A program made the position numbers and the translations under genes. From the NCBI GenBank assembly GCA_965248735.1, contig OZ252146.1, forward strand, positions 2,790,001 through 2,854,000: a DNA stretch of 64,000 bases, written 5' to 3'. How positions within the stretch are numbered: the stretch's first letter is position 1; every line of letters starts with the position of its first letter. The stretch comes from Aldehydirespirator sp965248735. GTDB taxonomy: Bacteria > Actinomycetota > Acidimicrobiia > Acidimicrobiales > Aldehydirespiratoraceae. Shown here piece by piece: positions 33,302-41,604 of this stretch. The notes under the pieces were generated by a model. It ran no database searches. It worked only from the letters and a program-made list of their open reading frames with translations, and had not been told where the DNA came from.

Positions 33302-34681
33302 GTGACCGGCCAGGGTCTCGAAGACTTCCTCCGCGACTACGAGGCCGCGCATCCGGCCGACGTCTACACCGTCGATCGCGCCGTCTCGCTGGATCAGGAC
33401 ATCACCGCGGTCGTGTGGGAGTTGGCCGAGCGAGGTCAACATCCGCTGCTGCGCTTCCGGTCCGTGGAGGGCGCTGACCGCGAAGTCGTCACCAACCTCT
33501 TCGCGTCTCGCGTGCGCATCGAGCGGATGCTGGGCGCCCGCCCGGGAGAGCTCCACGACCGCTACCAGCATCTGGCCGCGGGCGCGGTGGAGATGGCCGA
33601 GCTCGACAGCGGACCGATCACCGATCGAGTCGACGTCGGCGACAGCATCGACCTGTATGAGCTGCCGCTGCTGACCCATTTCGCGACCGACCGCGGTCCC
33701 TACATAACCAGCGGCATCGTGGTGGCCGAGGATGCCGAAGATGGCCGCGGCAACCTCAGCTACCACCGTTCGATCGTGGCCTCGCCGACCTCGCTCGGCA
33801 CCAGCCTGCACTCCCGGGGCGATCTCTGGCGCCTTCTGCAGGATGCCGCTGCGTCCGGCAGGCGGCTTCCGGTGGCGATGGTCATCGGCGCCCATCCACT
33901 GTTCATGCTGGCCGCGTCGGCACGAGCCCCCTTCGACGTGGACGAGCGCGAGATCGCGGGAGGGCTCTTCGGAGCGCCCCTCGAGGTCGTGCGCACACCG
34001 AAGCACGGCCTCCGCGTCCCCGCGTCAGCCGAGGTCGTTCTCGAGGGCGAGATCGATCCCGCCGCCGAGGAGGACGAAGGTCCATTCGGCGAGTTCTCCG
34101 GGTACTCGTCGGATCGCTCGACCCGCAACCGCATCGACGTATGCACGGTAATGCAGCGCAACGGCGCAGTCTGGGTCGATGTGGTCGGCGGGAACTCCCA
34201 CGAGCACCTCAACCTCGGGCGCGTGCCTCGCGAGGCAGAGATGATCGCGAAGCTCAAGGATCGCTTCCCCTCAGTAGTGGCGGCGCACTATCCCCGCTCG
34301 GGTACGCACTTCCACTGCTACATCGCGGTCGACGAGCGCCGGCCGGGGGAGGCCCGCCAGGCGCTGCTGGGACTACTTGGCTGGGACCCATATCTCAAGA
34401 CCGCGGTTGCCGTCGATGAGGATGTCGACATCACTAAGGACGAGGACGTGCTCTGGGCGCTGGCCACACACTTTCAACCCGACCAGGACATGATCGTGAT
34501 CGCCGGTCTGCCCGGCAGCGCCCTCGACCCATCCGCCGACAAGCGTGGAACGACGTCACGTCTGGCGCTCGACGCGACGCGGGGGGAGAACTTCGACGCC
34601 CAGCGGATCGAGATATCAGATTCTGCACGCACGACCGGCCGCGGGATCGCCATAGATCGCGCCGGCGAACTCAGCGACTAG
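33302..34681 (+). CDS. UbiD-family (prenylated-FMN) decarboxylase
   Basis: The 459-aa product from the GTG at 33302 matches UbiD length. It shows YHRSIVASPTSLG, PVAMVIGAHPLFMLAAS, the acidic block EDEGPFGEFSGYSSD, VWVDVVGGNSHEHLNLGRVPREAEM, and DVLWALATHFQPDQDMIVIAG. UbiD enzymes reversibly (de)carboxylate aromatic or alpha,beta-unsaturated acids using prFMN. No ubiX prFMN-synthase gene lies in the window, so the cofactor must come from elsewhere. It is grouped with the amidohydrolase upstream and a convergent GntR regulator. Confidence 0.9.
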   Translation: MTGQGLEDFLRDYEAAHPADVYTVDRAVSLDQDITAVVWELAERGQHPLLRFRSVEGADREVVTNLFASRVRIERMLGARPGELHDRYQHLAAGAVEMAELDSGPITDRVDVGDSIDLYELPLLTHFATDRGPYITSGIVVAEDAEDGRGNLSYHRSIVASPTSLGTSLHSRGDLWRLLQDAAASGRRLPVAMVIGAHPLFMLAASARAPFDVDEREIAGGLFGAPLEVVRTPKHGLRVPASAEVVLEGEIDPAAEEDEGPFGEFSGYSSDRSTRNRIDVCTVMQRNGAVWVDVVGGNSHEHLNLGRVPREAEMIAKLKDRFPSVVAAHYPRSGTHFHCYIAVDERRPGEARQALLGLLGWDPYLKTAVAVDEDVDITKDEDVLWALATHFQPDQDMIVIAGLPGSALDPSADKRGTTSRLALDATRGENFDAQRIEISDSARTTGRGIAIDRAGELSD

Positions 34682-34763
34682 GAGGCGGACTGGGCAACTA
34701 GTCACGCGTACCCGGACGCAGGCAGCTCAGATGGTCCAACCCGTCGTGGGCCCGGACCGAAGC

Positions 34764-35474
34764 TCATGCGACTTCGTCCGCGCTGTCGCCGGGCTTAGCG
34801 CTGAGGACCCGGTCTCTCAGGCGGGCGACGTGACTCCGCGCAGCCTGGTCGGCCCGGCCTGCGTCGCCGCTGGCGATGGCCTCGGAGATCTCACCGTGCT
34901 CAGCCTGCGCGGCGCGCACGTTGCGCCGCCGGCCCCAGAGCGTGTGCATCGACAAGTGTGCTCGGGCCTGTATGCGGGCGAGCGCCAGGCTGAGGTCGTC
35001 GTTGCGGGCCATCTGCCGGATGCAGGCATGGAACGCCATGTCGCTCTGCACGAAGTCCGGGACAGCCGGCTCCCCCCGGTCACTGACAGCCATGAACTCG
35101 TCGTGGTGCCGCACCAGAGCGCTCCGGTCATCGTCTGTTGCCCGCTGCGCCGCCAGTCGGGCCGCCAAGCCCTCCAGAACCTCGCGAACCTCGAGAAGGG
35201 CAATGAAGTTGCTCAACTCGATCATCGAGACCACCGTGCCCTGACGCCCGCGATAGTCAGCCAACCCGTCATAGATGAGCCGCTGCACGGCTTCGCGCAC
35301 AGGGCTACGGCTCACACCCAGCTGACGAGCGAGTTCCGGCACCGACAACGACGCTCCCGGAGCAAGCTCATTCCGCAGGATGGCCATACTCAATTGCGTG
35401 TATGCCTGATCGGCGAGCAGATCGCTGGGCTCAATCGAGGTCAGAGCACGATGCCGCTGGGCCTCCTTTGCCAT
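34764..35474 (-). CDS. GntR-family transcriptional regulator (FadR/FCD type)
   Basis: The 236-aa protein has an N-terminal winged helix (DQAYTQLSMAILRNELAPG; VPELARQLGVSRSPVREAVQRL) and a C-terminal all-helical FCD domain (EVREVLEGLAARLAAQRA; FHACIRQMARNDDL; HGEISEAIASGDAGRAD). FCD regulators sense small organic acids. Convergent to the UbiD-type gene, it probably controls that cluster. The effector is unknown. Confidence 0.92.
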   Translation of the reverse strand: MAKEAQRHRALTSIEPSDLLADQAYTQLSMAILRNELAPGASLSVPELARQLGVSRSPVREAVQRLIYDGLADYRGRQGTVVSMIELSNFIALLEVREVLEGLAARLAAQRATDDDRSALVRHHDEFMAVSDRGEPAVPDFVQSDMAFHACIRQMARNDDLSLALARIQARAHLSMHTLWGRRRNVRAAQAEHGEISEAIASGDAGRADQAARSHVARLRDRVLSAKPGDSADEVA

Positions 35475-35522
35475 TGCTCCACTCTAGATACCTCATACCC
35501 GTCGTGTCGGGCTGCCTCCTGG

Positions 35523-36410
35523 TCAGGAGCCCGCCACGGCCGCGTGAGGGTGCCCGCGACGCGAGCCGATTGCACGCAGCATCGCCTTGATGGTCAGCAC
35601 TCCCAGGAACACGAGAACTGTGGTCAGGGCCATGGTGGCCCCGGCCGCGGTGTCGTAGTGGTAGCTGGCCAGCAGTCCGATCACCGCAGAGACGGTCCCT
35701 ATGGCCGCCGCGGTGGCCATGATGCGAGGCACCCGGCGCACCAGCAGCACTGCGGTGGCCGGCGGGGCGATCAGGAAGGCGAACACCAGCAGGTTCCCCA
35801 CCGCCTCGAACGACGCGATGATCGAGATGGCCAGCAGGACCAGCAGGACGCCGTGGGCGAGGCGGGGCCGGAGGCCTAGCACCTCGGCTTGGGCGTGGTC
35901 GAAGGTCATGACCAGGAAGGCCCGGTAGAACAGGGCCACCCCGCCCAGCGAGATCGCTGCCGCGATGGCCTGGCGGCGGAGGTCGGCGGCGTCGACTCCG
36001 GTGATGGAGCCGAACAGGAACCGGTTGAGGTCCCCGGTGTACGCCCCCGACGAGCTGGACATGATGACCACGGCCAGGGCCAGGAACCCGACGAACAGCA
36101 CCCCTATGGAGATGTCCTCGGGAAGCGGCGAGTGGCTGCGGATCATGTTGATGCCCCACACCATCGCGATGGCCGCGACGAAGGCGCCGATGGTGGTGTC
36201 CACCCCGATGATGAACGCCACCGCGATGCCGGGCAGCACGCCGTGGGCCAAGGCGTCGCCGAGAAAGCTCATTCCCCTCAGCACCACCCAGGTGCCCACG
36301 ACCGATGTGGTAAGAACCACAAGCAGGCTCGCGTAAAGGGCTCGCTGCATGAACACGTTGGATGCGAAGGGGTCGATCCACCACGTCACTGGGTCGGTGA
36401 GGAACTCCAT
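35523..36410 (-). CDS. znuB: Zinc/manganese ABC transporter permease (ABC-3 family)
   Basis: The 295-aa protein has about eight TM helices, including YASLLVVLTTSVVGTWVVLRGMSFLGDALAHGVLPG, which contains the conserved ABC-3 loop, and GLRPRLAHGVLLVLLAISI. The ATG at 36410 is 21 nt after the solute-binding gene stop. Zinc is favoured over manganese because of the adjacent Fur/Zur gene and the His/Asp/Glu-rich binding protein. No ATPase gene is next to it. The one at 49186 is the likely partner. Confidence 0.9.
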   Translation of the reverse strand: MEFLTDPVTWWIDPFASNVFMQRALYASLLVVLTTSVVGTWVVLRGMSFLGDALAHGVLPGIAVAFIIGVDTTIGAFVAAIAMVWGINMIRSHSPLPEDISIGVLFVGFLALAVVIMSSSSGAYTGDLNRFLFGSITGVDAADLRRQAIAAAISLGGVALFYRAFLVMTFDHAQAEVLGLRPRLAHGVLLVLLAISIIASFEAVGNLLVFAFLIAPPATAVLLVRRVPRIMATAAAIGTVSAVIGLLASYHYDTAAGATMALTTVLVFLGVLTIKAMLRAIGSRRGHPHAAVAGS

Positions 36411-36431
36411 GCGGAGAGTTTCTAGCGGAGC

Positions 36432-37502
36432 TCAGCTCAGGGCGTCGACGATGAGGTCGGCGTTGGTGCGCAGGAAGCCGACGTAGGTCTCGGCGCCGCT
36501 GCCGGAGGGGCCGAGGCTACCGGTGTAGAGCGTGACGACATCGACGTCGCCGACCCGGGCAGCCAGCGCCTCCACATCGTCGAGGGAGTGCAGGGTTTCG
36601 GCGAAGATTGCCTTGATTTCCTCGTGCTCGATTGTCCTGGCCAGCTCCTCGAGTCGGGCCGGGCTGGCCTGAGCCATGCTCGCTGGCGTCGGGATGACCG
36701 TGCCGATCACCTCGAGTCCGTAGCGATCCGCAAAGTATCCGAGCGCCTGATGGTTGGTGACCAGCTTTCGGCTCTCGGCCGGAAGCTGCTCGACCTTGGC
36801 CGCGATCTCGGCGTCGACGGCTTCCAGTTCCGCCAGATAGCTGGCCAGGCACGCGTCGATCGCGGTCGCGTCGAGACCCACTTCCGTGGTCAGCACGCGA
36901 GCCAGCGCGGGCAGCGCCTCCGACACGCGGTGGGGGTCGAACCACACGTGGGGATCGCCCCCGCTGCCGTGGCCTTCGTCTTCGCCCTCGTCTTCGTCGT
37001 GGCCTTGTTCTTCGCCCTCGTCTTCTTTTTCGCCGTGCTGAGCACCCTCGAATGAGAACGGGATCGTGTCCATTCCTCCTGCGAACTCGAACACCGGTGT
37101 GTCCGACTCCGAGACCGCTTCGAGCGTGTCTTCGAGACCGTTCTCCAGCTCGAGGCCGTTGGCCACCACGAGCGCGGCGCTCTCCATGCGGGCCCGGTCC
37201 TGCAGGGACGGCTCGTAACCGTGCGGATCGCTGCCCGACGGGACGATCGTGTCGACGTCAGCCAGCCCGCCGCAGGCGACGCTGGACACGATGTCGCGCC
37301 AGATACCGGTGGTCGCAAGGATCGTGGGAGCTGCCGCGCTCGTGCCCTGCTCGGGGCGCCCTGTCGATGAGTTGGCTCCGCAAGCCGGTGCGGTGAGCGC
37401 CGCGGTAGTCAGGACAGCCACGGCAACAGAGTGCAGGCCGCACCAGGACGGTCGTGCACGATTCCTGCCGTGACGGCCCTCGACTTCGGTCCGCAGTCGC
37501 AT
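36432..37502 (-). CDS. znuA: Zinc ABC transporter solute-binding lipoprotein (ZnuA-like)
   Basis: The 356-aa cluster A-I binding protein has an N-terminal hydrophobic signal ending in LTAPACGA, a lipobox. It contains IVPSGSDPHGYEPSL (metal His), a long acidic/His loop (about residues 155-180: KEDEGEEQGHDEDEGEDEGHG), GDPHVWFDPHRVSEA, LVTNHQALGYFADRYG, and AIFAETLHSLDDVEALAARVG. Charged loops of this kind are typical of zinc rather than manganese binders. It is the first gene of a two-gene operon, divergent from zur across an inverted repeat. Confidence 0.93.
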   Translation of the reverse strand: MRLRTEVEGRHGRNRARPSWCGLHSVAVAVLTTAALTAPACGANSSTGRPEQGTSAAAPTILATTGIWRDIVSSVACGGLADVDTIVPSGSDPHGYEPSLQDRARMESAALVVANGLELENGLEDTLEAVSESDTPVFEFAGGMDTIPFSFEGAQHGEKEDEGEEQGHDEDEGEDEGHGSGGDPHVWFDPHRVSEALPALARVLTTEVGLDATAIDACLASYLAELEAVDAEIAAKVEQLPAESRKLVTNHQALGYFADRYGLEVIGTVIPTPASMAQASPARLEELARTIEHEEIKAIFAETLHSLDDVEALAARVGDVDVVTLYTGSLGPSGSGAETYVGFLRTNADLIVDALS

Positions 37503-37535
37503 TGCTACGCTCTCCTGGTAGTGGCGTACGCACGA

Positions 37536-37556
37536 TAATGAGAGTAAGTCTTATTA
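37536..37556. promoter_or_regulatory. Candidate Zur operator between znuA and zur
   Basis: TAATGAGA, a 5-nt spacer, and TCTTATTA form an 8-5-8 inverted repeat with 7 of 8 positions paired, AT-rich against a GC-rich background, in the 79-bp divergent gap. Location and symmetry fit a Fur/Zur box controlling znuA, with possible autoregulation of zur. Confidence 0.6.
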
Positions 37557-37581
37557 GCAATCAGCAGGAGCAGGTTCCCAA

Positions 37582-38049
37582 GTGACGACACGCCGGGGCG
37601 CTGGCTCGGACTCCGGAAACACCGATCTGCACGACGCAGTGAGCCTGCGCCTCGCCCGCCACGACTACCGCTACACGAACGCCCGCCGACGGCTCGTCGA
37701 TGTCATTGCAGCCGCGGGACAGCCGGTCACGTTGCCCGACATCGTGGTGGCCGCGCCAGAGTTGGCGCCCAGTTCCATCTATCGCAACTTGCATGTGCTG
37801 GAGCGCTCCGGGGTGGTGAATCGGATTACTGCCGGTGGCGACCACGCCTACTTCGAGTTCGCCGAGCCCCTGCTATCGCACCACCACCACCTGGTATGTG
37901 TCGCCTGCGGCAGCATTGAGGACGTCTTTCTGGACGACGAACTGGAGGCGGTGGTCGACAGGAGCCTGGCCGAGCTCGCGAGCCGGTCCGGGTTCACACC
38001 GTCGCATCACAGCCTGGATCTCCACGGCCGCTGCGCCAACTGCCGGTAA
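37582..38049 (+). CDS. zur: Fur-family zinc regulator (Zur-like)
   Basis: The 155-aa protein has the Fur winged helix (YRYTNARRRLVDVIAAAGQPVTLPDIV; SSIYRNLHVLERSGVVNRI) and a metal-binding half with LLSHHHHLVCVACGSIEDV, and C-terminal HGRCANCR, the two CxxC zinc pairs. Divergent from znuA. The zinc call rests on that context; Fur or Mur cannot be excluded from sequence alone. Confidence 0.88.
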   Translation: MTTRRGAGSDSGNTDLHDAVSLRLARHDYRYTNARRRLVDVIAAAGQPVTLPDIVVAAPELAPSSIYRNLHVLERSGVVNRITAGGDHAYFEFAEPLLSHHHHLVCVACGSIEDVFLDDELEAVVDRSLAELASRSGFTPSHHSLDLHGRCANCR

Positions 38050-38069
38050 GTCTCGGACACGACGCAGCA

Positions 38070-38948
38070 CTACCCGCTTGCGGGGTCTACCGAGTCCATC
38101 AACATGACTGCGGGTACCTCGATCTCGCTGCTGCGGAACCAGATTCCCACCGGTCGGTCAGCTGGCAGGAAGGCGATGTCGGGGGTGATCGCCTCGCCAT
38201 CGACGCTGACGAAGCCCATCTCGAAGCGGCCGCCCGCAACGCGCCGGCCCCGGATCCTGCCGATCGGGCTGCCATCAACCTCCACGTCTCCGCTCATCTG
38301 CCATCTGCCGATGACGGCGTGGGTACGCAGGAGGCGCTCCGGCGGCAGGATCTGCTCGCCGCTGGAGAGCTCGACGCCGTGCTCCAAGTGACCGTCGTCC
38401 CCCAGCCGGGCGATGATGCGCAGCCGGTGGGGCTCGGGCTTGCCTGCCGACGAGGGGCGCGTATCGAGACCGAGCATCTCGTCGAGCTCGAGGCTGTGCC
38501 TGATCGACAGGCGCTGCAGGAACCGGGAGTTTGCTGCGGCGACAGTCTCTACGCCGCACAGTGCACCGTCGACGGCCAACCCGTGGACGGGCCGAACGGC
38601 GCGCATTTCGGCGTCGATCGCGATCGGATTGATCGCCTCTCTGGCGGCCAGCGCCTCGATCATTCCCGACTCGCTTAGCGCAGCCGTGTACTGCTGTGCG
38701 AACGCCTTGAGGAGCGCGTTGGACGACAGGTTCGCCACGCTGACCGGTGTCGGGTCTGCTCCCTCCGAGAGTTCTGCGATCGTCGGCCGCTCGAATACTC
38801 CGTCCAGCAGCTGGGTGAGCACTCCCGCGGTGTAGATCGCCCGCAGCCGGATCTGCGAGGCGACCTTGGCGTCAGGGTAAACGGCTGAGTGCACCGATGC
38901 CGTCACCTCCCCGTCCTCGTCGGCCTCTGCGGTCACTGCGTAGGTCAT
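38070..38948 (-). CDS. Hypothetical protein (292 aa)
   Basis: I do not recognise this gene. From the ATG at 38948 the product is soluble-looking, with an acidic N-terminus (MTYAVTAEADEDGEVTASVH), a helical middle (LRAIYTAGVLTQLLDGVFERP; ALLKAFAQQYTAAL), and a beta-rich C-terminal half (GRWQMSGDVEVDGSPIGRI; GRFEMGFVSVDGEAI). No membrane segment or known catalytic motif is seen. It is convergent with zur. Its start lies exactly where a truncated CDF transporter gene begins on the other strand, so a rearrangement joined the two. Confidence 0.55.
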   Translation of the reverse strand: MTYAVTAEADEDGEVTASVHSAVYPDAKVASQIRLRAIYTAGVLTQLLDGVFERPTIAELSEGADPTPVSVANLSSNALLKAFAQQYTAALSESGMIEALAAREAINPIAIDAEMRAVRPVHGLAVDGALCGVETVAAANSRFLQRLSIRHSLELDEMLGLDTRPSSAGKPEPHRLRIIARLGDDGHLEHGVELSSGEQILPPERLLRTHAVIGRWQMSGDVEVDGSPIGRIRGRRVAGGRFEMGFVSVDGEAITPDIAFLPADRPVGIWFRSSEIEVPAVMLMDSVDPASG

Positions 38949-39294
38949 CGAGGGCACGCCCGAGCATCTTGACCTGTACAAGCTCTGCCACGAGATGGAG
39001 GAAGTCCCCGGAGTGACTCTCGTGCACGACATCCATGTGTGGACCGTGACCTCGGGCTATGTATCGCTGACGGCCCACGTTCTCGCGGACCCGGACCACT
39101 CGGGCGCGTATGACGCGATGCTGCGCGAGTTGCGGCGGATTGCCAGCGAGGACCATGGCATCGCACACTCGACCATCCAGCTGGAGACTTCATTGCAGGG
39201 CTGCACTGGAGATCATCATGTCGATCACCTGTTGCAGCGCGAGAAGTCGAGGCGCCGGGGCCATCGCTGGATCCTCTCCAGATACGCCAACTAG
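38944..39294 (+). pseudogene. C-terminal fragment of a CDF zinc/cation exporter
   Basis: The frame reads VIEGTPEHLDLYKLCHEMEE, then VPGVTLVHDIHVWTVTSGY and VSLTAHVLADP. This is the C-terminal cytoplasmic dimerisation domain of CzcD/ZitB-type cation diffusion facilitators. A TAG immediately precedes the first conserved codon, and the six-TM transport domain is missing. An internal ATG at 38995 could start a domain-only peptide, but a decayed gene is more likely. Its position beside znu/zur suggests the locus once also encoded zinc efflux. Confidence 0.78.
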
Positions 39295-39329
39295 GCCGCG
39301 GCCAGGTTCCGCACCGGCTCGGTCCGGCG

Positions 39330-40211
39330 TCAGGGTTCGAAGGGGCCGCGGCCCATCTGGTCTCGCACGGTGACCACCGGCGGGCTGGTCATCGAGCGGC
39401 GCAGCCAGTTCGCCCCGTCCACCACCAGCGTGTGCCCCGAGATGAACCGTCCGTACGGCGACGCCAGGAACGTGGCTGCCCACCCCAGCTCCTGGCGCTC
39501 CCCCACCCGCAGAGCGGGCTGGCAGATGTCCTTGTTGCTGGTGCGGTCCAGGCTGGAACGGATGTCGGTGGTCATGTCCTCGTGGGGGAACAGACCCGGT
39601 ACCAGGCAGTTGACCTGGATCCCGTAGGGACCCCACTCCACTGCCAGCGACTCGGTGAGGCTCTTGACGCCCGCCTTGGCCGCGGCCGAGTGGGCAAAGC
39701 CCGGGCCGCCCGTCCACGCGTAGGAGGCGCCGATGTTGATCACCGAGCCGGGCGTGCCCGCGGCCAGATGGCGTCGTCCCATCTCGCGGGTGCAGTTGAA
39801 CGTGCCGTTGAGGGTGATGTCCACCACGGTGCGCCAGGCATTGGGCGACATGTCCTCGGCCGGCACTCCGAAGTTGGCCGCGGCGTTGTTGACCACCACG
39901 TCGGGCAGGCCGAAGGCGGCCTCGGCCGCGTCGAAGGCGGCTGTCACCGAGGCCGGGTCGCGAATGTCGCACTCCGCGGTAGCCACATCGGCTCCAAGTT
40001 CCTCCATGGCGGCGCGGCCCGCCTCGAGGTGCTCGGCAGAGCGGCTCGCAATCACGATGGCAGCGCCCAGCCGGGCGAACTCGGAGGCAATGGCCTTGCC
40101 GAGGCCGGTTCCCCCGCCGGTGACAAGCACGGTGCTGCCGTCGAAGGTCCCCGGCCGCAGGGCGGTCTCGCCTGCGGGCGGCGGGGATGGCAGTCCGGCA
40201 GGCCCAGCCAT
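39330..40211 (-). CDS. SDR oxidoreductase, 2,4-dienoyl-CoA-reductase-like
   Basis: The 293-aa short-chain dehydrogenase has the cofactor motif LVTGGGTGLGKAIA, VVNNAAANFGVPAEDMS, and INIGASYAWTGGPGFAHSAAAKAGV. The usual YxxxK is absent. The S..A-A-A-K-A-G arrangement resembles mitochondrial/peroxisomal-type 2,4-dienoyl-CoA reductases, which also lack it. The ATG at 40211 is preferred over the upstream TTG. Downstream of a crotonase on the same strand, it fits unsaturated acyl-CoA metabolism. Confidence 0.85.
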   Translation of the reverse strand: MAGPAGLPSPPPAGETALRPGTFDGSTVLVTGGGTGLGKAIASEFARLGAAIVIASRSAEHLEAGRAAMEELGADVATAECDIRDPASVTAAFDAAEAAFGLPDVVVNNAAANFGVPAEDMSPNAWRTVVDITLNGTFNCTREMGRRHLAAGTPGSVINIGASYAWTGGPGFAHSAAAKAGVKSLTESLAVEWGPYGIQVNCLVPGLFPHEDMTTDIRSSLDRTSNKDICQPALRVGERQELGWAATFLASPYGRFISGHTLVVDGANWLRRSMTSPPVVTVRDQMGRGPFEP

Positions 40212-40283
40212 CGTCAACCAGCGAACTTCAAGGAGTTGACCACCGTAGATGTGGCAAAGCGGATTGAAGTTCGGCGGGACACG

Positions 40284-41063
40284 TCAGCTCCCGGTGTAGC
40301 GCGGGGACCGGCCCTCGGCCCGGGCCGCGTTCATCTCGGCGAAGTCGTCGCTGCGGTTGAGGAACGTCTGGTAGATCAGCTCATCGGCCATGGAGGCCTG
40401 CTGCTGGGGCCGGGCCAGCTGCGAGATGACCCGCCGGGCGAGCTTCACAGTGACCGCAGGCGCGGCCGCGATGGCCTCGGCCATGGCCCGGGCCTCGGCG
40501 TCGAGGTCGTGAGGCGGCACAACCCGCGACACGATGCCGTGGGCCAGTGCCTCCTCCGCGGTCAGCGTGCGCCCGGTCAGCACCATGTCGCTGAGCAGCC
40601 CGTGGCCGCACATCTCGTACAGCACGCTCACGCCGCCGGTGTCGGGGATTACGCCGTAGCCCACCTCTGGCAGCCTGAAGCGGGCATCGTCGGCCGCGAT
40701 GCGGATGTCGCACAGCAGGGCCCGCTGGAACGACCCGCCCATGGCCCAGCCCTGGATGGCCGCGATCACCGGAGCGTCCAGCTCCCACAGCCGCTGTATG
40801 CCCCTGTGACCCCGGACCATCAGCTCGTGGTGGGTGAGACCGCTGACGTTGGTGCCGATAGCGGAGACGTCGCGGCCCGACGACCAACTGCGGCCCTCGG
40901 CCCGCCACACAACCGCTCGCACCTCGGGCCGTCCGGCGAGCTCTTCGAGGATCTCGAAGAGCCTTACGTCCATCTCGTCGTCGAAGGCGTTGTGCTTGGC
41001 CGGATTGTTGTTGGTGATGGTGGCGACGGCGCCGTCAATCTCGAGGCGCACCCGATCGGTCAC
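40284..41063 (-). CDS. Enoyl-CoA hydratase/isomerase (crotonase) family protein
   Basis: From the GTG at 41063 (overlapping the MOSC stop as GTGA) the product is 259 aa. It has VATITNNNPAKHNAFDDEM, a SSGRDVSAIGTN oxyanion-type region, IQGWAMGGSFQRALLCDIR, and FRLPEVGYGVIPDTGG. The first catalytic Glu of classical hydratases (GGGxE) is replaced by Gln (GGSFQ); the second (LPEV) is present. It may therefore be an isomerase or another crotonase activity rather than a hydratase. Confidence 0.87.
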   Translation of the reverse strand: MTDRVRLEIDGAVATITNNNPAKHNAFDDEMDVRLFEILEELAGRPEVRAVVWRAEGRSWSSGRDVSAIGTNVSGLTHHELMVRGHRGIQRLWELDAPVIAAIQGWAMGGSFQRALLCDIRIAADDARFRLPEVGYGVIPDTGGVSVLYEMCGHGLLSDMVLTGRTLTAEEALAHGIVSRVVPPHDLDAEARAMAEAIAAAPAVTVKLARRVISQLARPQQQASMADELIYQTFLNRSDDFAEMNAARAEGRSPRYTGS

Positions 41064-41542
41064 GAAGCTGCCCGGACGCCCGTTCCCGCCGTGTTCTCGG
41101 CGCCCATCCGCAAATCGACCGCATCGCCCACCGCGATCTCGCCGCCGGAGATCACCCGGCACCCCACCCCGGCGCGGTCCTTGAGGCTCTCCTGGGCGCC
41201 GGTGCCGAAGATCTCTTCCATCAGCGTGCAGGGAGCGGCGTCGCGGGTCACTTCCAGCTCGACGTCGCCTATGGACCAGCGATGGCCGGGCGTGCGGGGC
41301 ACGGTGTCGGCGGAGATGGTGATGTTGCGCCGGGTGCGGCCCGGATCGATCGGGCGCCCGGCCTGGGCGGCAGCCTCGGCCAGCTCGCCGGCCGCCTGCA
41401 CCGTGACCTGACGCAGGGTTGCTCCGTGGTAGCGATCCCCGACCAGCCCCTTGCCGGTCGCGGCCACCACCCGCGGCACGGGCTTCATGGGCATGTGGCT
41501 TGCGGCTGCGAGATGGATCGATTCGACGGCGGGCCGGCTCAT
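41060..41542 (-). CDS. MOSC-domain protein
   Basis: The 160-aa single-domain MOSC protein has a short KGLVGDRYHG motif, RRNITISA, and DAAPCTLMEEIFG with the conserved cysteine presumed to bind Mo or a sulfur carrier. Lacking the MOSC_N and other domains, it resembles stand-alone YiiM-like proteins. Its stop overlaps the crotonase start, so it is part of this acyl-CoA operon for reasons not evident. Confidence 0.85.
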   Translation of the reverse strand: MSRPAVESIHLAAASHMPMKPVPRVVAATGKGLVGDRYHGATLRQVTVQAAGELAEAAAQAGRPIDPGRTRRNITISADTVPRTPGHRWSIGDVELEVTRDAAPCTLMEEIFGTGAQESLKDRAGVGCRVISGGEIAVGDAVDLRMGAENTAGTGVRAAS

Positions 41543-41604
41543 TCGTGCTCCTGCTGCGGGTGGTGGTTCGGACGCCCTGTCGCGCCCTCGGGCGGGCGAG
41601 GGCG

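Noticed and set aside
38995..39294. Intact small gene encoding a CDF C-terminal domain
   Set aside because: Conserved CDF sequence extends upstream of this ATG to a TAG, so truncation is the simpler reading.
39432..41411. 659-aa plus-strand ORF opposite the SDR/crotonase genes
   Set aside because: Antisense shadow; composition is Arg/Gly/His-rich without domains.
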